Shown: positions 44,643 to 53,350 of the stretch, in pieces | Layout: each line of letters opens with the position of its first letter | Position numbering within the stretch: the stretch's first letter is position 1 | Source of the DNA: Okeanomitos corallinicola TIOX110 | Lineage (GTDB): Bacteria; Cyanobacteriota; Cyanobacteriia; Cyanobacteriales; Nostocaceae | NCBI RefSeq assembly: GCF_038050375.1 | Contig: NZ_CP150886.1 | Coordinates: 3,823,318 to 3,887,317, forward strand | Length of the DNA stretch: 64,000 bases | Reading direction: 5' to 3' | Notes under the pieces: model-generated | Database searches by the model: none | What the model saw: only the letters and a program-made list of their open reading frames with translations | Told to the model about the DNA's origin: nothing | Made by a program: the position numbers and the translations under genes

Positions 44643-45272
44643 CTAAGTATATTTCCAATTTTCTCTAATCCAAATCGCTAAACCTCCTCCCCTACCACGG
44701 GCTGCGATGAAGTCCTCAGTAACTAAAAAGAAGGCGAAAAATGCCTGTTTTGCTAGAGGTTGCTGATAGAAATTCTCTGATTTATTGTTACCTGAGCGAA
44801 TTTCTTGATTATAAACCACACGATTAAATAAACTAATTTCCATCTGGGTAAAATCAAATGCCAAAAGATTTTTTTTACCAGGATATTTAGCTGGGCCTGT
44901 TAGTTGTAATGATATTAATCCTAGTTTTACCTGATTGGCAACTTTACCTTGATCAGAAATTTCTTCTCCTATGGGGCTAAAAGATATCTGAATTTTCGCC
45001 AATTTTGGCACGTAAAAACCCTTACCTAAAATAATTCCTCCGCGCTGTCTGACTTTTTTTGTTCCCGTTGCAAAACAAAGTCGCCATGTACCCATTAATG
45101 AATCAAAAGGATAATTCAGACGTTGTTGTTTAGCTACTTTTTCTGCTATTAATAAAGCATCTACTACTACCTCAGCAGTAGGGGTTTTATTTCCCTCTCG
45201 ATATGCAGCAGCAGTTTGGGTTAAGGTAGTGAGAAAATTAGCAGTATTGGTAGATGTTAAATCAGTTGTCAT
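44643..45272 (-). CDS. Hypothetical protein, possible fibrillin/PAP-like
   Basis: 209 residues, soluble. WRLCFATGTKK near 67-77 and the pattern of beta strands are reminiscent of the plastid-lipid-associated (fibrillin) family, and the end carries ATEDFIAARGRGGG-like residues (VTEDFIAARGRGGGLAIWIR). I am not sure of the family. ATG start. It converges with the SGNH gene, 49 bp apart. Confidence 0.6.
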   Translation of the reverse strand: MTTDLTSTNTANFLTTLTQTAAAYREGNKTPTAEVVVDALLIAEKVAKQQRLNYPFDSLMGTWRLCFATGTKKVRQRGGIILGKGFYVPKLAKIQISFSPIGEEISDQGKVANQVKLGLISLQLTGPAKYPGKKNLLAFDFTQMEISLFNRVVYNQEIRSGNNKSENFYQQPLAKQAFFAFFLVTEDFIAARGRGGGLAIWIRENWKYT

Positions 45273-45464
45273 GTTAATAGTTCTATTTTTATTCTGAATA
45301 TTGCATATAGTTTAACCGATTTACTGAGATTATATTAAGTTAAATATCTTTTTAATAATAAAACATTCAAAAGCCCAAAATATTAATCACAATAGAACTA
45401 CCCAATGATCTTTTGTGTGGTTTGAGGAGTATTAAAATCACCCATAGACATAAAGAGGTGAAAT

Positions 45465-46013
45465 ATGGATATTCAAAGCTTATTAAGGGAATATAAATCA
45501 GGAAAGCGGAATTTTAAAAGAGCAGTTCTGCATCAAGCCAAGCTCACAAAAGCTAATTTAATTGGTGTCAATTTATCAGAAGCAGATTTGAGTGGTGCGG
45601 ATTTAAGTAAAGCAAATTTGAGTAATTGTCACCTCAAAAGGGCAAATTTAACCAATGCTGATTTAAATGGGGCAAATTTGCAAGGTGCAAACTTGAGTGA
45701 AGTAAATTTGATTGGTGCTGACTTAACAAAAGTCAATTTCCAAGCAGCTAATCTCAGTCATGCAGATTTACGTGGTGCAAATTTAACCTTGGCTAATTTA
45801 CGAGGAGCAAATCTCAGTGGTGCAGATACAAGCGGTGCTGATTTCAGTGGTGCTAATCTTCAAAAAGCCAATTTAACTGGTAGTAATATTGAAGAATCTG
45901 AACTAAAAGATGCAGATTTAACTAACGTCATTATTTCTGAACCAGAAATGACCGAGGAAGTTCTGCATATAGGCTTATCCCATACATGGATAACATGGGC
46001 TGGAAGTTGTTGA
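45465..46013 (+). CDS. Pentapeptide repeat protein
   Basis: 182 residues. From about residue 24 to 160 the sequence is built of A(N/D)LxxA(N/D)(L/F) repeats (AKLTKANLIGVNLSEADLSG and on), forming a right-handed four-sided beta-helix. About 26 repeat units. A short N-terminal basic helix and a non-repetitive C-terminal tail frame it. GAGGTG precedes the ATG. Function of such proteins in cyanobacteria is mostly unknown. It converges with the exported Cys protein. Confidence 0.9.
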   Translation: MDIQSLLREYKSGKRNFKRAVLHQAKLTKANLIGVNLSEADLSGADLSKANLSNCHLKRANLTNADLNGANLQGANLSEVNLIGADLTKVNFQAANLSHADLRGANLTLANLRGANLSGADTSGADFSGANLQKANLTGSNIEESELKDADLTNVIISEPEMTEEVLHIGLSHTWITWAGSC

Positions 46014-46073
46014 TTTTTGGGGAAATGGGCAGGTTTTCAGTTATCTTTTTTCACCTGCACCAATCCCCAATCT

Positions 46074-46454
46074 CTAATAAACTAGAGGCGTTACACCGCG
46101 CATTGCTCTTAAAGAATTTATACAAGCTGGACAGTCACAGCCAAACAAATCTATTGCTTTGTCGCTTTCTTCAACACTGAATTTTAACATCGTAATGTCA
46201 TCAGGTTTATCAAAATCTTCAGGTTGAGTTTGATATTCTGGAATTCGCGCTAACACAGAAGCTCTAGCACAGACTAAACCCACTTTGTGTTTATTGCGAA
46301 TGCAAGACAAATTATCTTGAGTTTCGGCGGCGTTTTTAACGTTCGTTTCTGATGCTTGAGCTTGGTTAACCATTACTCCCATTGTCAATAAGGAACTAAT
46401 CAACACAGGAGAAGAAAGCAAGCTGAGTATAAATTTGTTCATTTTTTTATTCAT
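46074..46454 (-). CDS. Small exported protein with four cysteines
   Basis: 126 residues, unknown. The signal peptide is clear: a basic start (MNKKMNK), a hydrophobic stretch (FILSLLSSPVLISSLLTMGV) and an AQA cleavage site about residue 34. The mature part has Cys near 51 and 62 and a CDCPAC motif close to the end. The CDCPAC pattern could be a metal or redox site. ATG 46454; an ATG four codons on is an alternative start. Confidence 0.7.
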   Translation of the reverse strand: MNKKMNKFILSLLSSPVLISSLLTMGVMVNQAQASETNVKNAAETQDNLSCIRNKHKVGLVCARASVLARIPEYQTQPEDFDKPDDITMLKFSVEESDKAIDLFGCDCPACINSLRAMRGVTPLVY

Positions 46455-46755
46455 CTGTTTCCTTTATAGATATCCTTTCTTGAATACTCAAGATAAACGA
46501 TAAAATCTTTCAATTCAAGTCAACAGACATCAGGAATACAATCAGGTGACAGGTGACAGAGATATACAGCAATTCCCGCTATTAAGCGGTACAATAGCAG
46601 CAATTAGTAAACCAGTTTTTTAAATGTTAAAGAACTGTTGCACCTACCGCTTTAATCATTGGTACAATTGATGCTAGTTTATGAGTAGGTAAAATAAGTA
46701 TGATAATCTGTGATTGTGTCATACAACCACACAATTTTTGCTAAAGGAGAACACA
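46455..46755. other. Intergenic region
   Basis: About 300 bp between divergent genes. It contains a GTGACAG-type heptamer pair (about 46543-46559) and a small CCGC/GCGG hairpin (46578-46591). No gene. Confidence 0.4.
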
Positions 46756-46962
46756 GTGACAAGGGAATCAAACACATCAACAGGCTTAGTTGAAGAAACC
46801 CAGGATATCAGTGAATATGTAGCTCATCTACAGTTACACATGACTCTTCAAGCTCGCAATCTGGTTCCAACACTTAAACCAACACAAGAAGATAGTCGTC
46901 AGGAACTACTTCATCAAACCCAAGCCTATTTTGAAAAGTTTGTTTCTCGACAAGGTTTATAG
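46756..46962 (+). CDS. Small hypothetical protein
   Basis: 68 residues starting at GTG 46756 (MTRESNTSTGLVEETQ); AAAGGAG ends seven bases upstream, which decides the start over an in-frame upstream codon at 46714. The sequence is soluble, with a helical centre (ISEYVAHLQLHMTLQARNLV) and a charged amphipathic C-terminus (SRQELLHQTQAYFEKFVSR). No family recognised. Confidence 0.65.
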   Translation: MTRESNTSTGLVEETQDISEYVAHLQLHMTLQARNLVPTLKPTQEDSRQELLHQTQAYFEKFVSRQGL

Positions 46963-47271
46963 AGTTTAAAAAAGTATAAAAAATTTAAACAAAAAACAAA
47001 AGTGCAAAGTTCCCTGTCCTCTTGAGGACAGGGATGAATAACTATTAAAAACAAATAAAAACAAAATGTACTCAAAAAACCATAAAATAGCTATAGATGT
47101 GATGATTTTTATATAGTCAAAACTTATAGTTACTATAGACTCCCTCGATGTTTAGTTACCAAAATCACTCTTTTGGAACAAAAGTTAAGACTAAAAAGCC
47201 TTTAATATTAAGATTATAGTAGTACCTCCCCAAAGGCAGCTAGTAAATGCTCAATGGCAGCTTGAATCAAA
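46963..47271. other. Intergenic region with a strong hairpin
   Basis: No gene. A 10-bp stem with a 2-base loop, CCCTGTCCTC / GAGGACAGGG (47012-47033), lies in an A-rich stretch. It lacks a T run on either side. A relative TTCCCTGTC / GACAGGGAA lies at 53323-53343. Confidence 0.5.
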
Positions 47272-48492
47272 ATGAATTCATTAATTTCTCGAAATCCCAA
47301 CATCATCATTCGCCCTGTACAATATCGTGATTTAGACGGTATTGAACAGCTAACTCAAGATTCTTGTACAGATATTTCTTCCAAGGGCAGCTTTTTTACC
47401 ATAGAATGGCTACGCCACTGGTTCGGGGTACTGAAATTTTTGAGTTGGTTTCCTAACCCATTACAATACCGCTTCTTTGGGTTTGTCGCCGAACAAGGGC
47501 GGATGCTGTTGGGAATGATTCAAGTGTCACCATTTAACCGTACCCGCAGCACCTGGCGAATTGACAGGATCATGTTAGACCGTGCTGTGGATAAACAAGG
47601 TGTGGGTTCACAACTACTGCGGCATTGCTTTGAATCAATTTTAGAAGCCCGTACTTGGTTACTAGAAGTTAACGTCAACGATGTTGAAGCCCTATCCCTT
47701 TATCGGCAAAACGGGTTTCAGCGATTAGCAGAAATGACATACTGGGAAATCAGCCCAGATTTGCTGTTACAGTTGGCACAAACTGAACCGGATTTACCTA
47801 ATCTTTTACCAGTTAGTAATGCTGATGCGCCATTACTGTATCAATTAGACACAGCATCTATGCCCCCTCTAGTACGTCAGGTGTTTGATCGTCACACTCA
47901 TGATTTTAAAACCAGCGTGTTTGGTGTTCTCTGCGATGCTTTCAAACAATGGTTAACAAAAACCGAGATTGTCAGCGGTTATGTGTTTGAACCCCAGCGC
48001 AAAGCAGCCATTGGTTATTTTCACGTACAACTTGACCGTAAAGGTAAAAATCCCCATATAGCAACTTTGACAGTTCACCCAGCTTACACTTGGTTGTATC
48101 CAGAATTGTTATCTCAACTAGCTCGCATTGCTCAAGATTTTCCTCAACAAGGACTACAATTGGCTTCTTCCGATTATCAGCCAGAACGGGAAGAGTATTT
48201 AGAAAGAATTGGTGCAAAGCGCATAGAACATACTTTAATTATGTCGCGCTCAGTTTGGCATAAAATTCGAGAATCAAAATTTGTTTCCTTAGAAGGAATT
48301 CAATGGACAGAAGTCCTCCAAGGACTACAACCAGCACGGAAACCCGTTCCTGGTGGGATGTCATGGCTACCAAAAGAACAGCACAGACCAGACCTACCAG
48401 CACCCAATAATTCGGAAATTGTTGCTTTTGGTCATCATCACGATACCTCTCACAAATCTCAACAGGTAGATACACAGGAGGAAAACAACTAG
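47272..48492 (+). CDS. GNAT-family N-acetyltransferase
   Basis: 406 residues with an N-terminal GNAT domain (about 12-170: IRPVQYRDLDGIEQL, then RIMLDRAVDKQGVGSQLLRH holding the acetyl-CoA loop Q/RxxGxG/A). The second half is a weaker GNAT-like domain (ATLTVHPAYTWLYPELLSQL). The C-terminal 70 residues are non-globular and Pro/His rich. It lies just before ruvX, one base between stop and the ruvX start, so the two are likely co-transcribed. Confidence 0.85.
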   Translation: MNSLISRNPNIIIRPVQYRDLDGIEQLTQDSCTDISSKGSFFTIEWLRHWFGVLKFLSWFPNPLQYRFFGFVAEQGRMLLGMIQVSPFNRTRSTWRIDRIMLDRAVDKQGVGSQLLRHCFESILEARTWLLEVNVNDVEALSLYRQNGFQRLAEMTYWEISPDLLLQLAQTEPDLPNLLPVSNADAPLLYQLDTASMPPLVRQVFDRHTHDFKTSVFGVLCDAFKQWLTKTEIVSGYVFEPQRKAAIGYFHVQLDRKGKNPHIATLTVHPAYTWLYPELLSQLARIAQDFPQQGLQLASSDYQPEREEYLERIGAKRIEHTLIMSRSVWHKIRESKFVSLEGIQWTEVLQGLQPARKPVPGGMSWLPKEQHRPDLPAPNNSEIVAFGHHHDTSHKSQQVDTQEENN

Positions 48493-48493
48493 G

Positions 48494-48967
48494 GTGATAC
48501 CTCAGCAGCAATCAAAATTTATCTCCGCTTTGGGTTTAGATGTGGGTAGTAAACGCATTGGTTTGGCAGGGTGTGATGGGACTGGCTTGATCGCAACTGG
48601 CTTAGTCACAATTGAGCGTAAATCATTTAAAGAGGATGTGGAAAAAATACAACAGATAGTGAATGAGCGCCAAGTGCAAATTCTAGTTGTAGGTTTACCA
48701 TACTCCATGGATGGTTCTTTGGGCTTTCAGGCTCGTCATGTACAGAAATTTACCAACAGGCTGTCCCAAGCTCTACAACTACCCGTCGAATATGTAGATG
48801 AACGATTAACTTCTTTTCAAGCAGAACAGATGCTAATTGCAGAAAATCGTTCTCCTTCTCGTCACAAAGGTTTGATAGACCGTAAAGCCGCAGCTTTGAT
48901 TCTGCAACAGTGGCTTGATACTAGGCGTATTAATACTAAAATTTCAGCAGAATTTTTTGAAGATTGA
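48494..48967 (+). CDS. ruvX: RuvX/YqgF family, pre-16S rRNA nuclease
   Basis: 157 residues, RNase H fold. LGLDVGSKRIGLAGCD is the first metal-binding Asp motif, with VVGLPYSMDGS and DERLTSFQAEQML following. The family matures 16S rRNA 5' ends (YqgF) and is also called putative Holliday junction resolvase. The start is GTG 48494, one base after the GNAT stop. Confidence 0.9.
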   Translation: MIPQQQSKFISALGLDVGSKRIGLAGCDGTGLIATGLVTIERKSFKEDVEKIQQIVNERQVQILVVGLPYSMDGSLGFQARHVQKFTNRLSQALQLPVEYVDERLTSFQAEQMLIAENRSPSRHKGLIDRKAAALILQQWLDTRRINTKISAEFFED

Positions 48968-49098
48968 TACCTTTTCACATGGTATCCTGAAAACTGTTAC
49001 TCAATTGTATATCTAGCTTTTTAGTTGACATTTACTGTTATCAAACAGTTAAATGAAACTCGTAGGTTTGAGTATTGATAAATTTAGATAATGTGACT

Positions 49099-49671
49099 AT
49101 GTATTCCTCTGGATTCCCTGAAGAAAATGACCGTGACGACGCTACTGCTATCACTTTAACAGATGAAAAGGAGCGGACTCTTGAATGTTATGTTGAGCAT
49201 TCCCTTTCTGTGAATGGACAAGAATATGTTTTACTTTTACCTGTTGATTCTCCCATAGAAATTTTTGCTTGGCAGGGTAAAGGAGAAGAAGAAGAAGCTA
49301 TTTTGGTAGAAGATGATGTCGAAATTGATGCTGTTTTTAGTACCGCTCAAGCAGTTCTTTCTGAGCAAAATTTGATGATTAAAAATACTGCTTATGCTTT
49401 GACAGTAGCAGGTGAATTGCCGCCAGTGGAAGAGTCAGAAATTTTCACCTTGGAAATTGAAGATGAAGAAACAGAGTTAGAACCGGAGCAGTTACAGCTA
49501 CTGACTAATTTTTACCATCAAGATCAAGAGTATTCTATTTATACTCCCTTAGACCCGCTACTATTTTTTGCTCGGATCACTAACACAGGTAAACCTGAAT
49601 TACTATCTCCTGAAGAATTTCGTCAAGTGCAACCACTTTTGGAGGAACATCTGTTCAACCAGGTTGAATAG
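49099..49671 (+). CDS. DUF3727 domain protein
   Basis: 190 residues from ATG 49099 (MYSSGFPEENDRDD); an in-frame TTG at 49075 would lengthen it. Very acidic. DUF1292-like N-terminal half (ITLTDEKERTLECYVEHSL) and a DUF3727 C-terminal half. Its position between ruvX and yqeG fits cyanobacterial gene order as I know it. Function unknown. Confidence 0.82.
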   Translation: MYSSGFPEENDRDDATAITLTDEKERTLECYVEHSLSVNGQEYVLLLPVDSPIEIFAWQGKGEEEEAILVEDDVEIDAVFSTAQAVLSEQNLMIKNTAYALTVAGELPPVEESEIFTLEIEDEETELEPEQLQLLTNFYHQDQEYSIYTPLDPLLFFARITNTGKPELLSPEEFRQVQPLLEEHLFNQVE

Positions 49672-49873
49672 TTAATATAGCAGGTAACAGGTAACAGTGA
49701 TAAAAGCTTGCAAGAGGTTGTAAATTAGAAATTGCATTATATAACAGTCGAAAAGACGATTAAGATATTAACTGATGATAAAACTCAGAGCCTAAAAGTC
49801 TTTTCGTCCTTTTACCTGCTATCAGTGACTAACTAGGTGTCCTGCTGGAAAACTGGAGGTATGATTGCAAATT

Positions 49874-50416
49874 ATGAAAGCTTGGACAAATCTCTTACAG
49901 CCTGACTTGATTTTAGATGGCTCAGTGCTGACCTTAACACCAGATATTGTTAAACAGCATGGATTAAAAGGGTTAGTTTTAGATGTAGATGACACCTTAG
50001 TCCCAGTGACAGTAAGTGCTGCTTCTCTAGAACTACAACAATGGGTAGCAGAAATACGTATTTATACTGATTTATACTTAGTAAGTAATAATCTTAGTGA
50101 ATCCCGTATTGGTAGTATTGCTAGTTCCTTGGATATACCTTATTACTTAGGTGCTGCTAAACCCTCACGGCGTAAAATTAGGGCTGCACTTCAAGCCATG
50201 AATTTACCTGCAAATCAGGTGGCCATGGTAGGCGATCGCCTATTTACCGATGTGATAGCAGGCAATCGTTTAGGAATGTTCACTATTTTAGTTGAACCAA
50301 TTGTTCATGGAGATACGGTTTTGCGTTCTCATCCCATCCGTAATTTTGAAGTTTGGGTATCAGAAATATTGGGTGCTTCGATCACTCCTAGATACACAAA
50401 AGTTAACAAAAATTGA
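49874..50416 (+). CDS. YqeG-family HAD phosphatase
   Basis: 180 residues from ATG 49874 (MKAWTNLLQPDLIL). HAD motif I is VLDVDDTLVPV, motif II Ser/Thr near LVSNN, motif III VAMVGDRLFTDVIAGN. Family members are called YqeG IIIA-type phosphatases and also phosphatidylglycerophosphatase-like. GGAGGT is 13 bases upstream, so a TTG at 49865 (four bases off) is a possible start. It is followed by a good terminator. Confidence 0.88.
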   Translation: MKAWTNLLQPDLILDGSVLTLTPDIVKQHGLKGLVLDVDDTLVPVTVSAASLELQQWVAEIRIYTDLYLVSNNLSESRIGSIASSLDIPYYLGAAKPSRRKIRAALQAMNLPANQVAMVGDRLFTDVIAGNRLGMFTILVEPIVHGDTVLRSHPIRNFEVWVSEILGASITPRYTKVNKN

Positions 50417-50551
50417 TGAATCAATAAAAAAGTAAATCTAAAGAAATACTTAAGAAATCTCGAACTTTTGAAGAAATCGGAGATTATAAGCATTAGTAAC
50501 ATGAGGTCAAGCAAATAAAGACCTTAACTAATAATAAGCAAATATAAAACC

Positions 50552-50600
50552 GTACAGCGTCAACCTTCACTATAGAGGGATTGGCGCTGTACAATTTTTT
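50552..50600 (+). terminator. Terminator of the yqeG transcript
   Basis: Stem GTACAGCG / CGCTGTAC (50552-50559, 50585-50592), loop with extra pairing, then AATTTTTT. Plus strand, 136 bases after the stop. Confidence 0.7.
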
Positions 50601-50662
50601 AGGCATTGACAAGGGACAAGAGACAGGTAAGAAAAGAAGCAGGAAACAAATGGCAACTGACT

Positions 50663-50704
50663 AATAACCAATGACTAATAACTAATAACTAATAACCAAT
50701 GACT
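50663..50704. repeat. Heptamer repeat AATAACY/AATGACT, 6 units, supplying the proB start
   Basis: AATAACC, AATGACT, AATAACT, AATAACT, AATAACC, AATGACT. The ATG in the sixth unit (50699) is the proB start codon. Relatives are at 12429-12449 and 61214-61243. Confidence 0.85.
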
Positions 50705-51799
50705 AAAACAATAGTTGTTAAAATCGGAACTTCTAGCCTGACACAACCAGAAACAGGACAATTAGCCCTTTCTACCATTGCATCTTTAACAGAAACCCTT
50801 TGTAATTTAAGAAACCAAGGACATCAAGTAGTTTTAGTTTCCTCCGGTGCTGTCGGTGTGGGCTGTGCGCGACTGGGTTTAACAGAACGTCCCAGAGCGA
50901 TCGCCCTCAAACAAGCAGTAGCAGCCGTTGGACAAGGTCGCTTAATGCGTATTTATGATGACTTATTTACAACATTACAACAACCCATAGCCCAAGTATT
51001 ATTAACTAGAGCAGATTTAGTACAACGTAGCCGCTATCTTAATGTTTATAATACCTTTCATGAATTATTAGGATTGGGAGTGATTCCCATAGTTAATGAA
51101 AATGATACAGTAGCAGTAGAAGAACTGAAATTTGGCGATAACGATACCCTCTCTGCTCTGGTTGCCAGTTTAGTAGAAGCAGACTGGTTATTTTTACTGA
51201 CAGACGTTGATAAACTATATTCAGCAGATCCCCGGACAGTACCAGATGCTCGCCCCATTAACCTAGTCAGCAACATAGAAGACTTGCAAATTCAAACTGG
51301 GGGAAAGGGTTCACAGTGGGGTACTGGGGGGATGGTAACAAAAATATCTGCTGCGAGAATTGCGATCGCCGCTGGAGTGCGAACCGTCATCACTCAAGGA
51401 CGTTCTCCTCATGACATCGAAAAAATTATTCAAGGGGAAGCAATAGGAACACATTTTGAACCCCAACCAGAACCCACATCAGCCAGAAAACGCTGGATAG
51501 CGTATGGTTTAGTTCCAGCAGGAAAATTATATTTAGACGATGGGGCAATTCACGCCATTTCTGAAGATGGAAAATCCTTATTAGCAGCAGGAATTAAAAC
51601 TATAGAAGGGGAATTTGACAGCCAAGAAGCAGTGCAATTGTGTGATATTAACGGTCATGAAATTGCTAGAGGATTAGTGAATTATAACAGTGAAGAATTA
51701 CAAAAAATTCGTGGTTGTCATTCACGGGATATTCAGGGGATTTTAGGTTATGTAGATGCAGATACCGTTATTCATCGGGATAATTTGGTTTTAATTTAA
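50699..51799 (+). CDS. proB: Glutamate 5-kinase
   Basis: First step of proline synthesis, ATP-dependent phosphorylation of glutamate. 366 residues: N-terminal amino acid kinase domain ([64 protein letters not shown]) and a C-terminal PUA domain (about 275-366). The ATG and the first codon are part of a heptamer array; no ribosome binding site precedes it. A hairpin of the type seen after tal follows at about 51819-51849. Confidence 0.96.
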   Translation: MTKTIVVKIGTSSLTQPETGQLALSTIASLTETLCNLRNQGHQVVLVSSGAVGVGCARLGLTERPRAIALKQAVAAVGQGRLMRIYDDLFTTLQQPIAQVLLTRADLVQRSRYLNVYNTFHELLGLGVIPIVNENDTVAVEELKFGDNDTLSALVASLVEADWLFLLTDVDKLYSADPRTVPDARPINLVSNIEDLQIQTGGKGSQWGTGGMVTKISAARIAIAAGVRTVITQGRSPHDIEKIIQGEAIGTHFEPQPEPTSARKRWIAYGLVPAGKLYLDDGAIHAISEDGKSLLAAGIKTIEGEFDSQEAVQLCDINGHEIARGLVNYNSEELQKIRGCHSRDIQGILGYVDADTVIHRDNLVLI

Positions 51800-51908
51800 T
51801 ATAGAAAAGTAATCATAAAATCCTCTAATTCTTTGAGAAGTCAGGGATCTATATTTAATGATTTGGTATGATAAAATTAAGTGTATCACTAGGGAGAGTG
51901 AAAATATT

Positions 51909-52439
51909 ATGACTCAAGCCTTAGAAACTTCTATTATTTTACCAGAAGAAGAACAACGCTTCTACCGTCGGGGAGTTAGTTGGGAAAAATTTCAAGCAAT
52001 TCAAAATAGCTTTGAAAATGTGCCAGGGGTGCGTTTATTTTATTGCGAGGGAGTTTTAGAAATTGTGGGTGTTGGTAAAGCGCATGAATTTATAACATCT
52101 TTAATAGGTTTGTTACTGGCACAGTATTTTTTAGCTAAAGAAATTGAATTTTTCCCCAGTGGTAGTTATTCGCAGATAATTCCTGGTGTAGTTGAGTATC
52201 AAGCAGATTTATCTTATTGTTTGGAAACAGATAAAGAGCGACCAGATTTGTGTATTGAAGTAGTGATTACTAGCGGTAGTCCTATCAAATTACAGAAATA
52301 CAAATTAATGCAAGTTCCCGAAGTTTGGTTTTGGGAAGATGGCACACTTGAGGTTTATTGCTTGCGAGAAGCAGAATATGAGAAAGTTAGTAATAGTGAA
52401 TTATTACCAGAATTAGATTTATCGGCTCTCCTAGACTAG
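51909..52439 (+). CDS. Uma2-family endonuclease-like protein
   Basis: 176 residues from ATG 51909 (MTQALETSIILPEEE); upstream frame to 51858 has no support. The PD-(D/E)XK fold: EFITSLIGLLLAQYF, D in YQADLSY, and CIEVVITSG with the E residue, then a Lys in IKLQKYKLM. Uma2/DUF820 proteins are highly multiplied in cyanobacteria; role unproven. GGGAGAG stands about 12 bases upstream. Confidence 0.85.
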   Translation: MTQALETSIILPEEEQRFYRRGVSWEKFQAIQNSFENVPGVRLFYCEGVLEIVGVGKAHEFITSLIGLLLAQYFLAKEIEFFPSGSYSQIIPGVVEYQADLSYCLETDKERPDLCIEVVITSGSPIKLQKYKLMQVPEVWFWEDGTLEVYCLREAEYEKVSNSELLPELDLSALLD

Positions 52440-52866
52440 ATATGACCATTTAACACTTAATACTTGGTTAAATTCATTATGTAACAAGAGATTCAATAAA
52501 ATCAAAATAAATTTTTATTAAATCTATTGTTTTGGATTGATGGAATCATTGTATAGTAATTGTTTTAGCCGTTATTTTTTATTAAATTACCATAACCACT
52601 CTACGAGAGCCGATTTATCTTTATTGAGTCGTTGTTTGTTATTATCTTCACCCTTGGAAGCAGTTAGAGAATTTCGTCAGGGGATTTGAATTTATGATGA
52701 AATTTCCTAGAAATACTTAAATCTTTAATAACGAACCACAGAGACACAGAGGAAACAGAGGAAAAATATTTATCCTCGTTATCCTCGTTCACAGTTTCTA
52801 CCTGGGAATGCAATCAATAAGGCTTTACCTTCTGCTAACATAAAAAGAGACTAGGAGAAAAACATC
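52440..52866. other. Intergenic region with decayed coding traces and a dispersed repeat
   Basis: An open stretch at 52540-52689 (starting MESLYSNCFSRYF, ending LEAVREFRQGI) is not recognised and may be a gene relic. A CACAGAGACACAGAGG-type repeat lies at 52735-52764, related to the CGCAGAG family. Nothing else. Confidence 0.4.
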
Positions 52867-53316
52867 ATGGTTTCTATTCCCAAAACAGCAACCCGTTTGT
52901 ATGATACTGATTTTCTCGCATGGACACAACAAACAGCTGAATTAATCCGCGCTGAAAAATGGGATAGGGTAGATTGGGAAGCGGTTGTTGAGGAGATTGA
53001 AAGTTTGGGAAGGTCAGATAAACGAGAGTTAAAAAGCCGATTGGAGATATTATTACAGCATTTGCTAAAATGGCAATATCAGCCTAATTTACGAAGTGGT
53101 TATTGGCAAAATACAATTACAGAACAACGCAACCGCATTGAAGATTTATTACAAGATAGTCCTAGTCTTAATCCTTATTTAGAAGAAATATTAGCTGAGT
53201 GCTACCGCAGAGGTAAAAAACTAGCAAGTAACGAAACAGGAATTTCTCAAAATACCTTTCCAGCAGATTTACCTTACACTGTGACTCAAATTCTGGATAT
53301 GGAATTTTTACCATAA
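52867..53316 (+). CDS. DUF29 domain protein
   Basis: 149 residues. The DUF29 signature is clear: YDTDFLAWTQQTAELIRAEK, VVEEIESLGRSDKRELKSRL and LLQHLLKWQYQPNLRSGYWQ with RNRIEDLL following. DUF29 proteins are small helical proteins of unknown function, multiplied in cyanobacteria. GGAGAAAAACATC precedes the ATG. It converges with lysS; a second DUF29-like gene lies at 55377, on the far side of lysS. Confidence 0.88.
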   Translation: MVSIPKTATRLYDTDFLAWTQQTAELIRAEKWDRVDWEAVVEEIESLGRSDKRELKSRLEILLQHLLKWQYQPNLRSGYWQNTITEQRNRIEDLLQDSPSLNPYLEEILAECYRRGKKLASNETGISQNTFPADLPYTVTQILDMEFLP

Positions 53317-53322
53317 ACTGTA

Positions 53323-53343
53323 TTCCCTGTCAGAGACAGGGAA
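53323..53343. terminator. Palindrome between convergent DUF29 and lysS genes
   Basis: TTCCCTGTC-AGA-GACAGGGAA, nine-bp perfect arms, in the 34-bp gap between the two stops. No T run, so it may act as a bidirectional pause or processing hairpin. Confidence 0.45.
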
Positions 53344-53350
53344 CAAGTAG

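Noticed and set aside
52540-52689. 50-codon open frame in the DUF29 upstream gap
   Set aside because: No ribosome binding site and no recognisable family; mentioned only as a possible relic.
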